A stretch of 64,000 nt of DNA from Microbotryum silenes-acaulis (lineage: Eukaryota; Basidiomycota; Microbotryomycetes; Microbotryales; Microbotryaceae). The translations under genes and the position numbers were made by a program. The notes beneath the pieces are model-generated. The model saw only the letters and a program-made list of their open reading frames with translations, made no database searches and was not told the DNA's origin. This document shows positions 1 to 11,227 of the stretch, one piece after another. The stretch is from the NCBI GenBank assembly GCA_003665825.1, contig QPFY01000002.1, positions 1,178,001 to 1,242,000 on the forward strand. The letters are read 5' to 3'. How positions within the stretch are numbered: the stretch's first letter is position 1; the number at the start of each line of letters is the position of its first letter.

Positions 1-1279
1 TCGACGACGTCTTCGATCATGAGAAGCATGAGGCGATCCATCTCGCTTCCAGAGTCCGAGTCTTGTTCCGTCGTCGTGGTCCGGGCTTTGCGGATGAGGT
101 AGGAGAAGGCACTGGCCAAGAGTCGTCGAGTTTGAGGTGTCGTTCGGAAGTTCGTCGGGAGACCCCATACGGGAGCTTGGGGGGTTGGGAGTTGAGGTGG
201 TGTCGTGAATGTCGAAGCCGAAGTGGAAGCAACGGGTGCGACCAACTCTTCTTCTTGCTCTTCCTCTTCATCGTCCTCCTCTTCAACAGGTGGCTCAAAC
301 TCCTTCATCACCTCATCAACCTCCATAGCCTGCACGTCCTTAAGCTCCTCAACCATCGGCGCTCCCAAACCCCTCCTCACCACGGCCCAGACATCCTCCA
401 TCTCCACTCCCGACCCCAACAAATCCCTCGCGAGTTCTTTGAACGTCTCACCCAGGACGTCGTAGACTTTTTGTAAGAGTCTTGGGTTGGAGGCTTCGAG
501 TGGGGAAGGTTGGGTAAGGGCTATGAGGGTGGTGATGAGTGGTGATGCGAGGGGGGTCAAGAGGGTCGAGAGATCGGTTACGAGGGGTGGGATCAGGCTG
601 AAGAGATAGGGGTCTAGTCAGCCATCCTCGCACGTTAGCTAGCCCTCCCCAGCGCGTGAACTCACTCCAATATCGTTTCTGCACACAACTCGATTTCGGA
701 TCTCGAATGTTTGCCCAAGCTCAACGCATCGCATAAACTGCCGACGATCTGTTTCCGATAATGCACAACCAATGGCAAACTCGACGCCTTCTTACCGACG
801 TCGCGCGTGAAGGCGATAAAGGGTGAACTGAGGTTGATCAATTGGGAGGCTTGGAGAGATTGACCGAACAAGGTCGTTTGGAAATGATCTGCTTCCGTCG
901 TCGGCTCGGATAGTTCTGGAGCGATGGAGGTGGAAGAGGTATCGGCTTGATGAAGCATCTCCCTTCTCGCTTGGATGCGTTGGAGATCGACTTGGGTCGC
1001 GGCGATGAGTTGCGCGGGGGACTTCCATCGGAACAGAGGACCTTTGATGACGGGTTTCTGAGCGTGCAAGGCGATGCGTTCGGCTGGAGTCAGCGTTGAC
1101 ATGGCATTCGGGGCTGGGACAGGTCCAGTTGAGCTGGCGGCGTTCGAGCTGGTGGAGGCATGATGGCGCAAGGTACGGAGAGTAGGTTGGCTTGAGCTCG
1201 AGCCTGAGGCGATGGCCGAGGCTGATTTGGGCTTGTGCTTGTGCTGGTGCTGCTTGGCAGGTGCTGCAGTCCGTGCCAT
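1..1279 (-). CDS. UTP20: UTP20 (DRIM family), 5' part only, runs off the left edge
   Basis: Amino-terminal part of the giant HEAT-repeat protein Utp20, a nucleolar component of the U3 snoRNA-containing SSU processome needed for 18S rRNA maturation. Exons are 1279-666 and 597-1 (intron 598-665, GTGAGT...CAG). The joined reading frame has a Ser-rich lead, then the block LSSPFIAFTRDVGKKASSLP followed by VHYRKQIVGSLCDAL, which matches the family's conserved start of the helical array. Exon 2 ends with ASAFSYLIRKAR, the counterpart of the family's AES-F-FLxRK motif. An acidic stretch (EEEDDEEEEQEEE) interrupts the repeats, which looks lineage-specific. The start at 1277-1279 is the only ATG that places the Ser-rich lead in frame. 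Most of the gene, normally over 2,000 codons, lies outside the window. The family call is good; the exon 1/2 join is supported by frame and splice sites. Confidence 0.8.
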
Positions 1280-1718
1280 TTTGTTGGTCGTGCGTAGACT
1301 GGTTTAGCGCGCCCCAAGTGGCGCTGGTGTCAGAGTGTGGCTTGCGAAGGCTAGCTGTGAGTGCCTCGAAGAAGCGGAGCTGGGTACGGTGATGATGTAG
1401 GAATTAACGACAAGGTTCAAGCTTGGATCATGCCTCTCGACCCAAGGACTTGTGTCGTGTTCGCAACTCGGCAACAGGGAAGTCGAGTGTATGTATGTGG
1501 AAGCTCCGCAAGCACTCGCGCTCAAAGTGATCGGCTCAGCCTTCGCAAGCTTGCGCAAGCTTGCGCCAGCATCTGCCACAAATTGGCCGGCCCGGAGCGG
1601 TCCGAGCGGCAGAGCGTTTCCTAGCGTTTCGCAGCCGATCGCGGTAACCCGACGCTCATAGTCGACTCCGCTGGACGCTGGCTCCGTCCGTTCATCACAC
1701 CTCCAACACACCACGAAC
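1280..1718. promoter_or_regulatory. Shared divergent promoter of UTP20 and KRI1
   Basis: The 439 bp separate the start codons of two ribosome-assembly genes that point away from each other. The region contains a perfect 22-bp palindrome at 1544-1565, built of two head-to-tail CGCAAGCTTG units plus CG, and no credible ORF. Co-regulation of the two genes from this segment is an inference from their layout and shared role. Confidence 0.6.
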
Positions 1719-4067
1719 ATGGCACGGAAACCCAAACCCAAATCTACCGAGGTGGCCTCGACTTCCAAACTCGACAAGCCTACACCAGCCCCATCCACCG
1801 CGACCGCTACGGCTGGTCTTCTCTCGGACTCGGGCTCGGATTCGGACTCGGGTGCTGGCTCCTCCTCGTCTGCTTCATCCTCCTCATCGAAGGGGAAGAA
1901 GAAGAAGAAGAAGAACAAGTCCAAAGACCGACTCTCCCTCAACCAATCCTTTGCGACCTCTTACAAACTCAAGAAACAAACCGAAGAACTCTCGAAACTG
2001 CAAGACAAGTACGGTACAAAACTAGACCAACTCTCTTCCAACGACGAAGAAGACTCCGAAGCGTCGACGGTCTACAGCGATGATGATTCGGATGCCGAAT
2101 TGGTCACGCCACAAGTGGACGTCGCTATTTTCAAGACGTTGGCCAAGATCAGGAACAAGGATCCCGAGGTGTACGAGCCGCAGAAGATGGTCTTTGAAGA
2201 GGAGGAGAAGGGTTTGGCTTCCACTTCGGGCACTGCATCGACAAAGCCCAAGACTTCTTCGAGCAAGCCCGTGCTTTTGAAGGATTACCAACTCCAGCGA
2301 ATGCTCGCCGATCCTACGCATTCGCAAATCGACGACGGATCGATCCCGGACGCCTCGTTCCAACCCCCGACCTACGCCCAGCAGGAACAAGCGCTCAAGG
2401 AACAAGTCAAACACGCATTTTTCCAAGCCAACGGTTCGGACGACCAAGACGACGGAGACGATGACGATGATTTTTTGGTCAAGAGGACCCAGACCAAGGA
2501 TGAGGCGCAAAAGGAACAAGACGAGTATACGCAGTTCCTCAAGACCAACTTGGGTGCTAAGGCAGTCAAGGAGGCGTTGCACGAAGAGGAGGAATTCTTG
2601 AACGAGTCAGTCTGCACAGACTTGATTTCTGGGAAACACTTGAAAGCTGACCCCGAGACCCGCTCCCTCCTCAGCTACCTGCTCCACCGAGGCTGGATCG
2701 ATCCCAAAGCGAAAAAGAATCGCATCCCTTCCTACAAAGAAATCACCGGCGCCAACGACGACTCCGACGACGAGATCGAACACGTTCAATCGCTCGCCAA
2801 GGATGGCAAGAAAGCGCGTCAACTCTTGGCCGAATCCATCAAAGCCGCTGCTCTCAAAGCTGAGAGAGCCGAAGGCGAGGAGGAGGATGATGAAACTCGT
2901 CTCAATCCAGGCTTGCACGATTCGTCCGATTCCGAATTCGAGGAGCAAGCCGAAGAGTTTGAACACAAGTACAACTTCCGCTTCGAAGAAGCCCAAGGTG
3001 CCGACCTGGTCACCCATTCCCGAACGGCCATGTCCTCCTTACGTAAACCGACAACAGCGACGACCGCGCGCCAAAGGGCTCGAGAGGCGGCTAAGACCAA
3101 GAAGGAACAGGAAAAGTTGGAGAGGAAGGAGGAGGTGAGGAGGCTCAAGGCGTTGAAGAGGAAGGAGGTCGAGGCCAAATTGGCGAGATTGATCGAGGCG
3201 GCAGGGGAAGGGACCAAGGGATTGGATGCCATTGATTTGGAGGGCGATTGGGACGAGGCGGAACATGATCGAAAGATGCAGGAAATTTATGGGGAGGATT
3301 ATGATCAGGGAGACGATGAGGGGTTCAAGCCGACATGGGACGACGATATCGACATCGGCGGCATTGAAGAGGTCGGTGACGATGAGCTCGGATTCGCCCA
3401 TGGCGGAGAGGACGGTGACGAGGCTGTGGAGGGAGACTACGACGAGGACGAGGATGAAGATGACGAGGATGGCGAAGGATCAAGCAATAAAAAGTCTAAA
3501 CGCCAAGCACGAAGAGAAGCGCGCAAGAAGCGCAAGGGGCGTGACGAAGAAGGTTTGCCAGTCGAACTACTCGAAGCCGCACGACAAGGTGGCGACGAAG
3601 CACGGAAACGCGTGGTCGATGCCATGGTCGATGACTACTACGCCCTCGACTACGAGGACAAGGTCGGTGATATCGCCACTCGATTCAAGTACGCCAAGGT
3701 CGAACCGACAGGCTATAACCTCACTGCAGAGGAGATCTTGCTCGCGACCGATGCGGAGTTGAATCAATTCATGAGCCTGAAGAAGTTGGCACCTTATCGG
3801 AGGTCGGATAAAGAGAAGGTCAAGGCGTCCAAGCAGAAGAAGAGGCTCAAGGAATTGCGCGATTCGATCAAGGCTCGAAAGTGGGGAGACGAGTTGCCGG
3901 CAGATGGAGATGAGCCGCCTAGGAAACGCAAGAAGTACAGCCAGGAGACCGGTGGTAGTACATCCAAGGAAGGTGGCGCCCCGAAGAAGAAGCGAGCGGG
4001 TAAGAGTGAGAGGAAGAGGAAGGGTAAGAGCGCTGGAACGAGTGAGGCAGGCGACGATGCAGAGTAG
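1719..4067 (+). CDS. KRI1: Kri1 ribosome biogenesis factor
   Basis: Nucleolar Krr1-interacting protein required for 40S subunit assembly. The frame is open from ATG 1719 to TAG 4065-4067 (782 codons), but it very likely contains one in-frame intron at 2606-2674 (69 nt, GTCAGT...CTCAG). Removing it turns a non-conserved stretch into LNDYLLHRGWID, the expected EEEFLxxYILNKxW family motif, and leaves 759 residues. Other family marks are KYNFRFEE near residue 410 and, in the Kri1 C-terminal domain, GDIATRFKY and TGYNLTAEEILLATD, ending at the LxxYR segment. The protein is strongly charged: an acidic middle (DEDEDEDDEDG), coiled Arg/Lys/Glu stretches and a basic tail (KRKGKSAG), as is usual in this family. 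It is transcribed divergently from UTP20, another 90S-stage factor. Confidence 0.93.
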   Translation: MARKPKPKSTEVASTSKLDKPTPAPSTATATAGLLSDSGSDSDSGAGSSSSASSSSSKGKKKKKKNKSKDRLSLNQSFATSYKLKKQTEELSKLQDKYGTKLDQLSSNDEEDSEASTVYSDDDSDAELVTPQVDVAIFKTLAKIRNKDPEVYEPQKMVFEEEEKGLASTSGTASTKPKTSSSKPVLLKDYQLQRMLADPTHSQIDDGSIPDASFQPPTYAQQEQALKEQVKHAFFQANGSDDQDDGDDDDDFLVKRTQTKDEAQKEQDEYTQFLKTNLGAKAVKEALHEEEEFLNESVCTDLISGKHLKADPETRSLLSYLLHRGWIDPKAKKNRIPSYKEITGANDDSDDEIEHVQSLAKDGKKARQLLAESIKAAALKAERAEGEEEDDETRLNPGLHDSSDSEFEEQAEEFEHKYNFRFEEAQGADLVTHSRTAMSSLRKPTTATTARQRAREAAKTKKEQEKLERKEEVRRLKALKRKEVEAKLARLIEAAGEGTKGLDAIDLEGDWDEAEHDRKMQEIYGEDYDQGDDEGFKPTWDDDIDIGGIEEVGDDELGFAHGGEDGDEAVEGDYDEDEDEDDEDGEGSSNKKSKRQARREARKKRKGRDEEGLPVELLEAARQGGDEARKRVVDAMVDDYYALDYEDKVGDIATRFKYAKVEPTGYNLTAEEILLATDAELNQFMSLKKLAPYRRSDKEKVKASKQKKRLKELRDSIKARKWGDELPADGDEPPRKRKKYSQETGGSTSKEGGAPKKKRAGKSERKRKGKSAGTSEAGDDAE

Positions 4068-4242
4068 GCGAGTGGGCTCGCTTGGGTGATCTTGTAATGC
4101 ATATCCGCAATAGCTGGCCTGGATTGGCCTCCTTCCCCAATACGCCTTGATCAACAACATCCATATCTATTACAAGCCAAATAAATACAGCACGATCAAA
4201 GAAGCACTAACCCCCAAAATACCTCATCGAAAAGCGCCGCCA

Positions 4243-5577
4243 TTAGTTCGCCAATGCTTTTGCCCTCCTCTGCTTCATCAAATACCTCGCGACCAACACG
4301 ATGACTAACTCGATCCTCTCCTTGACGACAAGCTTGACCCCCTCGGACAAGAACGCCTTGGCAATCTGTCCTTCGAGTCCTTGGTACATCCCAAAGAGAC
4401 CGTACGTCTTGATCGTCTTGCTGAAGACGTCAAAATTGGATTTGTATAGCCTTCGGCCGGAGGGAGACTTGAATTGCAGTCGGGTCTGTTCGCGCAAAAT
4501 CCATGATATCAGCCTCAACATTCAGCGTAGGTATCCTCCAGCTGAAAAGGTGAGGACCACTGACCTTCGCAAGAATGAGAGGATAAGTGATCGCACTCGC
4601 TCCGGAGCTCGCAAAGGCCCCTGCCAAGAATGTCTGCAGCAACATCGGGTGGTCGCCCATGCGTAACATTCTCCTGATCAATTCAAAGACATACGTCGTA
4701 ATTGCCGGGTTGGTCGTCAAGACGATAGAGTTTTGGAAACCGGACCAAAGACCGAGAATGCCCTTTTCGGCTATAATGTCTTGCACAACGGAGATCATCG
4801 AAGGACTGGAGCCATAGCCCGAGTCGTCATCGTCGGAGGAATCTGAATCGGCACCATTGCTAGGCTTCATGCCCGACTTGCTGTCCTTTAAAGGTGCTTG
4901 CGACGATGCGCCCTTGTTGGTCGAGGTCTGTTGGCGCACGGTGATGATGGACAAGGGCGAAGTAATGGCTTTGGCGACGACGCCGGCGAGACAGCCGACA
5001 AAGATTTCTTCGAATGCCGAGAGGATTGGGGCTTTGCTCTTCTTGCTTGGGGAAGATGGGACGGTCGATTTGAGTTTGTATGCTTCCGCTTTGGCGTGCA
5101 AGAAGGCGTGGGAAAAGTAGTCTGTGGATGGGGAGATGTGGGTAGTGGAGGGCCGGCGAATGGGTCAGCACCCAAGGCCGAGGCGTGTGATGAGACCTCG
5201 AGCGCTCGGAACTAGACACAATGTAATGGAACTCACAGAGAAAGTTGGACAAGGCAGTCGAGATGGAATCCGAAGCCAGTCCAGCATACAGAGATGTCCA
5301 CCCTTCCCGTCTTACGATACTCTTGAGCGCGGATAGGAGCGTGTATTGCTGAGCGCTGCCTGTGAGGTCCACCCCGTCGTATGCCGGGCAGGTAGATACA
5401 CCTTATCAGTACTGAAATCACTTTCCTACGCAAAAAGCGGGGCTGCTCACCTTTTCCACGTTTTGCAGTCTGCAGACGGGTGACCAGGACGTCCAAGGGG
5501 TATACGAGGCTGTTTGAGATCGCCGCTCCAATCGCGCCACCGGTCGCTTGCGCCAAGGGACTCAGATCAGACGTCAT
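4243..5577 (-). CDS. ANT1: Mitochondrial-carrier-family protein, peroxisomal adenine nucleotide transporter type
   Basis: A 349-aa solute carrier of the six-helix, three-repeat family. Exons are 5577-5451, 5359-5237, 5121-4565 and 4485-4243. Signature motifs are seen in repeat 1 (YPLDVLVTRLQTAKRGKG), repeat 2 (SPLSIITVRQQT) and repeat 3 (YPLILAKTRLQFKS, formed across the last splice junction). The three Px(D/S/L)xx(K/R) motifs and residues such as GLWSGFQNSIVLTTNPAITT resemble PMP34/Ant1, the peroxisomal ATP importer for fatty-acid activation, more than the ADP/ATP carriers. An acidic Ser/Asp loop (SDSSDDDDSGYGSS) is inserted in the matrix loop of repeat 2. The start at 5577 is chosen because upstream codons lack similarity and the ATG is directly followed by the first helix. 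Substrate assignment is from family resemblance only. The gene faces KRI1 tail to tail. Confidence 0.78.
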
Positions 5578-5991
5578 GTCTGATCTATAGATGGTGCAGA
5601 TGAAAGAAAAAAAAGTTGTAGCACAAGTAATGATCGCCGGAGTCCTTGAGGTGAGACGAGATTTGGGGCTGCGCTTTGAACGTGAAAGAAGGCAACGAAA
5701 CGGCACCGATCGCGCCGGCGCTACGGTAATCCGGGTCCAGCGCCTGGCAGATTCCGGATTACAAATGACGTCAAGCCTGCCAGCGCCCGCGCCGGGCAAA
5801 TGAGAAAGCCGTCGGACCGGAGCTGGCACAATAGCGCTCGCGAGGCCCATCGCTCCCGCGGAACACGAAGTACTTGTCACAGGTGCAAGAGGTGAAAGAT
5901 ATTATTCTCATTCATTCTACTCGTACAGCGTCTACTACACGTGACCAAAGGTCCGTTTATGCCTTTTCTTCATTCCTGCGAGAACCCTTGA

Positions 5992-8697
5992 CTAAAGACT
6001 TGGTCGAGCTTCTATTTTCGAGGAAGCAGGCAGTCCGGTGACAGAACCTTGCAACATCTGCGACGCGACCAATTGCGAGAAACGAGTCCCCGATCTTGTC
6101 AGTTCGTCATAGGTGCCTTGTTCAGCAACGACGCCATTGTCCATCAGCACGACGCGGTCCGCCGTCTTAAGTGTCGAAAGTCTGCAAGGTCAAACGTGAA
6201 TGTAAGTCTAGAATGCCTTTGAATGAGGCCGCTTGTCCACTCACCGATGAGCGATCAGGATCGTGGTCAAAGAATGACTGGACGAGATGTTCGAGATGGC
6301 CTTGTTGACCAGCGACTCGCTCGCAGCATCAAGAGCCGATGTTGCCCTGCGCACCAGAACCAGTTCAAGATAGCATCAGCATCCAACACAGAATGTGCAA
6401 TTTCTGACTACGATCCACTCACTCGTCACAGACCAAGATCTTGGGCTTCTGCAACAAAGCCCTCGCAATCGCCAGCCTCTGCCTCTGCCCACCGGACAAC
6501 TGCGCACCCCTAGCACCAACGAGCGTATCAAATCCCCTCGGCAACGCTTCAATAAACCCACAGTTAGCCAACTTGGCCGCCTCCTCGATCTCGGCCCTTG
6601 AAGCGTTCGGTCGACCATACGCAATGTTCTCAGCAATCGTCGTCGAGAAGAGCGCAGGATCCTGGGGGACGATCGCGATACGTTGTCGCCACGATTCGAC
6701 AGTGAAGTCGCGGATGTTGTCCTCGCCGTAGACGACGCGGCCTTGCGAGGGGTCGTAGTATCGAACGAGGAGGTTCGCAAGCGTCGACTTGCCCGATCCG
6801 GATCCACCGGCGATCGAGACGATCTGTCCAGGTTCGATCGTCAAGTTGACACCTTTCAGAATATCGGCCTGGGGTCGCGAGGGGTACGCAAAGTGGACGT
6901 CGTCAAAGATGATGCGGCGGGGTGGGGTCGTGACGGGTAAAGGCTTGCCGACACCGAGCGTGACCGAAATAGGACGAGCGTCGAGAAGTTCAAAGATGCG
7001 TGACGAGGCTCCAAGGCCCTTCATGATGGTGCCAAAGAAAGAAGTCAACCCAAATAGGGACGAGCCGATGCTGAGCGAAGGGGACACGCTCAATCAGCGA
7101 GAGATAATCCTGCGGATACCAAGGGTGCCACACACTCACTAAAACGTGTAGACCATCAGCGACGTCAACTGTCCCGTCGTCAACGCGCCCTTGGCAACGA
7201 GCGTTCCACCGTACGTAAGCAATGCGATCAATGACAAGTTGCCCGCGAATCCAGCACCACCGTAGAACAAACCCGAAGCGAACGCTTCCTTCTTGGCGAG
7301 ACCAAAGATCTTGTCGACCTTTTCCGAGAAACGTTGCGTCTCGAGAGGCTCGACGGCGTTGAATGCTTGGACGGTTCGGATCGAGCTCAATCGCTCCTCC
7401 GAGACGGCGACCATCTCACCGACGGCTGTTGAGAATTTGAATTGATGAGCTCAAGAATAAGAAACCCGTTCAACACCACTAAGACCTACCTTGTTGAGTG
7501 CGCGTAGACAATTTCTTGAGGTATCGTCCGTAGAACACCGCGGCGATCGAAATAGGAGGAACTAAACGTTTACAGGCGTGTCAGTATTCGAACCCACCCA
7601 CGCTCCTAGGTCTTCGGCGCTTACCAATGAGCATCATCACCGCTGTCAGCTTTGCGCTTATCCAAAGCATCGCTCCAATTCCGACCGTGGCCGTGACCAG
7701 AGCCCGAAGTCCTTCGCTCAGTTCCCTCGTTAAAGATTCACCCACGATGCCGCAGTCTGAGCCGAGACGTGAGATGATGTCGCCTGTCGATCGAACGCCA
7801 GTCTGAGGAACTTGATGCTCGACGACCTTGGGTGGCTTGGCGGTGGTGACTTCCGCTGATGATTTGGATGACGGTGCTTCGGCGGGGACGGCGAGTTCGG
7901 CGGTTTGGATCTTGGCTGCACCTTGCAAGTCGTGCCATCCAATGTCCTGTTCGTAGTTCGAAATTGAGTTTAGTGGTCATACCCTCTCTCAATATGCATT
8001 AAAACACACCTGTCTCAATACGTTCGTGTAAGCCGCCTCGCGTAACCGAGCAACGATCCTCTGACCCGAGATGCGCATCAGAATTGTGCGGCCCATGTCT
8101 GCGCGCCCATAACAACAAATAGTGAGCGCATATTCACACTAATCCGTATTCGTCTGTGACGCACTGGCTGAAGCACCGATCGCGAAGAAGAGGGCCATCA
8201 ACGCCGCCGCAGTCGGGACCGATATGGGCAAACCTTGCGGTGCCGTGCCGGAAAAAAGATCGATTATCCTTCCGATCGTGAACGGAATCGACAAAGAGAC
8301 CGAGCTCGATACGAATAGCTGTATGAGAAAGACCACGATCCTTGATCAGCTGTGCACGAAGGTGCCTCCTTGCTCCAACAAAATGCTCCCCCAAAGCGCT
8401 GGGCAGACTGACCAATCCAATCGCGATCGCGATCGTCTTCCTCTCCGGTCTGGCCAAGACCATCAACCGCCTGATCTCGCCAATCTTGATCTTTTCCGCC
8501 GGTTTCTTGGCCAGATCGGATGCACCAGCGTCATCCTCTTCGAGCGAATCCTTGTCCTTCTTCGAACTGGCCGTGGCTGTCGGGCTCGTCGTCAGACCGG
8601 GGGTGGTGGAGGGGGTGGTGGAAGCGTATCGTATCCGTTGGGCCAGAGAACAAGTCAGACTCCGTAATGGCACATCGATCGAGGACAATGTGGTCAT
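5992..8697 (-). CDS. MDL1: Mitochondrial ABC half-transporter (MDL1/ABCB10 type)
   Basis: A 715-aa inner-membrane half-transporter of the ABCB family, probably a matrix-to-intermembrane-space peptide exporter. The nine exons are 8697-8413, 8318-8165, 8098-8010, 7946-7625, 7561-7490, 7425-7140, 7070-6423, 6346-6245 and 6181-5992. The N-terminus (RSLTCSLAQRIRYAST) looks like a matrix targeting sequence with an R-x-Y cleavage site. The membrane domain carries LFVSSSVSLSIPFTIG and ANMGRTILMRISGQRIV, both restored by splicing. The ATPase domain has Walker A GGSGSGKST (near residue 490), signature LSGGQRQRLAIARAL, Walker B ILVCDEATSALD and H-loop IAHR. The acceptor before VDTP-free segments was chosen by frame. 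An in-frame ATG-less extension upstream to 8928 exists; 8697 is preferred because it starts the presequence. MDL1 versus MDL2 cannot be decided here. Confidence 0.88.
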
Positions 8698-9337
8698 TGT
8701 CGGTCGTCGCGAGCCCAAGCCGACGATCAAACTCGATGAGCCATCATGTCCCGATCGAGCATCGGAGGCATAGCAAGTCCCATAGCTCCTCGAAGGGAAC
8801 TGGAACCGGTCCACAGCTCTTGACCGCGTCGATACAGAGGTGAATGATATCGTTTTTGCTGAGCATGTTGTTGCGCTGAAACGAGAAGCGACGCACCGCC
8901 ATGCCGAAACAGAGCTTGGCCACGACATGCTTCGAGCGCGCCTCGCGACGGCTCGCGGAGTGCCTTGAGGGACCCGCTGTGCTGTAGGATGAGGAGGCTA
9001 CACCTCGTGCGCAAGATCAATCCGTCTTGAAGGCTGCTCCTTTCTCGTCCTCTGACAACAAGTGAGAGTAGGCAAGGCGAGGTCGCGAATAGCTTTGTCA
9101 AGAGTCAGGACGGAGAGCTGCCAGCGGTGACGATCGCGCTGCGTCATTGGACGGCGGCCGGCAGAGCTGCAGAGCCTTCCGGCCGTCGAATAATTTCGGC
9201 TCGTTTTTCTCATTCGAATTGCATTGCTCGAAGAGGAGGTTCCCAAAAACAGAGCTCCGACATTTCAGCAAGAGTCTACTAAGTTTTACCCAAGTTACAT
9301 GTTTCGAGATTCTCGAAGGGGGAGTCACCGACGGCCC
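8698..9337. other. Intergenic stretch upstream of the ABC transporter gene
   Basis: These 640 bp lie between the start of the ABC gene and the 3' end of the next minus-strand gene. The ORFs present have no recognisable domain or splice-consistent continuation. The sequence is presumably promoter plus the 3' UTR of the reductase gene. Confidence 0.5.
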
Positions 9338-10921
9338 TTAAGCGCCAAACTTGAAGGTGACTTTCTGAGCCGAATTCTTCCCCTCCTTGAGCAAATTCAT
9401 CCCATCGTTGACTTTGGCCAAACCGCCTTCTTGGCGCCACAGAGGGTTGGCCTTGAGTTTTCCCGATTCGATCAAAGCAGGTACATACTCTGACCATTCC
9501 TCGATCGCCTTCTTATCCTTGGGCATGGCAGGGAAGAACGTCTTCCCAGCAAAGTTGAACTCTTTCCCGAGAACCGTGTCTACAGTCCCACGACTTCCCA
9601 AGCATCAGTTCAACCGCCTGTTCTCCCACGCGTGTCAAGATCGACTCACAAACGAGGGTATGCTCAACCTTGACATTAGGGTAGTTGTCCAAGCCCTCAT
9701 CTGAAGGAGGCAACAAGACGACGACATGACCCTTGTCCTTGAAGCTCTGCGCCGTCTTGAGCGTCGTCCCTTTCTCCGAGATCGTATCCAACGCCAAAGC
9801 CAACTCGGGGAATTCGTGCTGAATCTTGCTCGGCGTCGCATCGTCGGCGTAGTCGAACACCGCCGAGGCACCATACTTCTTGACGAGGTCAAAGTTCTTG
9901 GGCGAGGAGGTGGCGACGACCCTGTACCCGGCTAGAGCGGCGAGTTGGACGGCGTACAAGCCGACCGAGGTTGACCCGCCCCATACGAGCAAGGACTCAG
10001 AGGTCGAGATGGGCTTGGACGGTTGAGGAATACCGAGGCGGAGATTCAGAGCCTGGAAAGCAGTGTCTGTGAGGTCACCGCCAACATTTCAGCCCCCTTC
10101 CCGATGAATAGGCTGAAGTGGCGGATGCACTTACGAGGCGCGATCCCACCAAGGGCTGCGGCTTCCTCCGCATCGACCGAGTCGGGAACCTTCCACACGA
10201 GCGTCGCCTCCGTCTTGAGGTATTCTATGGTTTCAAATGCTATACAATGCTTAGCACAGAAGACGAACAAACGACTATCAACCAACCTGAAGCCGTGGAC
10301 TGACCTGCAAAGGAGCCGTGTTTCTCGTCCTTGCCGCCATGGATGAAGCCAGCGACGCGAGCGCCTTCCTTGACGTTCTGGACCCCCTGTCCGAGTTGGA
10401 CGACGCGACCGGAGAAGTCGCAGCCGAGGCCGGCGCCGGGGGGCGAGACAAAGTCGCGGTGCTTCCAGTCTGGTTTCAAAGGGAAACAATTCGGGCCGAA
10501 AGTCAGGCTCGAACGGACGTTGACGATGATAATATATTGGCGTGGCGGGCACTGCTCGATGAGCCACGGCCATCAGCAGGCCAGCAAAGGCCGGGCCGCC
10601 GCGCAAGAATGACGATTGATGACGAAATACCTGGGCGGGGCCCACGGAAACCGCGACGGAGACCCCTTGCCACCACCGAAGAGTACACCGCTGATCTCAC
10701 TTACCAGTAGGGTTGAGTGCAACAGCTTCGACCTGAGAGCATACAATCACGAAGTGTCAGCCTGAGCATCGAGAAGGAGGAGGAGGCGCTCGTTGTAGCT
10801 GCCCCATCCCCACCTTGACCACGATCTCGCCTTGGCCGGCTTGAGGGGTGTCAACGGTCTGCACGGCGACCTTGCCCTTATCCACGACGATGAGTGCTTG
10901 CGATTGGGTAGGGATGGACAT
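9338..10921 (-). CDS. Zinc-free medium-chain dehydrogenase/reductase (quinone oxidoreductase, ToxD-like)
   Basis: A 354-aa NAD(P)H-dependent enoyl/quinone reductase of the MDR superfamily. Exons are 10921-10814, 10732-10705 (only 28 nt), 10469-10305, 10239-10135, 10066-9650 and 9579-9338. Splicing gives a GroES-like N-domain (LNPTDWKHRDF, GCDFSGRVVQLG, GARVAGF), then the Rossmann segment LLVWGGSTSVGLYAVQLA with a glycine-rich nucleotide-binding turn, and C-terminal LVYTVLGKEF. No catalytic or structural zinc cysteines are visible. This domain order is typical of the fungal ToxD-like/trans-enoyl reductase subgroup. No biosynthetic cluster surrounds it, so a stress or detoxification role is as likely as secondary metabolism. 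The 235-nt intron 10470-10704 is long for this window. Confidence 0.82.
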
Positions 10922-11227
10922 GATGAGATGTGAGTGGGTCAGATAGGCGTGAAAAAGAAAGAGAGGACGGTGGTAACATCGAAGCTAACAGAGGGGCTAT
11001 CTTGAGTCGGCGCCTCAGCTGTCGGAGCCTGTCGGTCTTACGAAGTGCGGGGGAATTCGTAAGCTTTGCTAAGTCAATCGCGCGCGGGCCGCGCTAAGCT
11101 CTGCCAAGCTGCGACGCCTGCTGGATGACTAACCACTTGTCCCACCCGAGCTGGGTCTTGTCCAGCATCGCTAGCCCCCTTTCGTAAGCCACATACATCA
11201 TCCTGGGACCAGGAACACGCCTCCGCC
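10922..11227. promoter_or_regulatory. Divergent promoter, reductase and SelW-like genes
   Basis: This 306-bp head-to-head spacer separates two oxidoreductase-related genes. No ORF or clear TATA element was seen. A joint promoter is inferred from the arrangement only. Confidence 0.45.

Noticed and set aside
2022..4160. Several ORFs of 100-197 codons antisense to or overlapping KRI1
   Set aside because: They are shadows of the KRI1 frame in GC-rich, biased codons; the KRI1 frame alone has family motifs.
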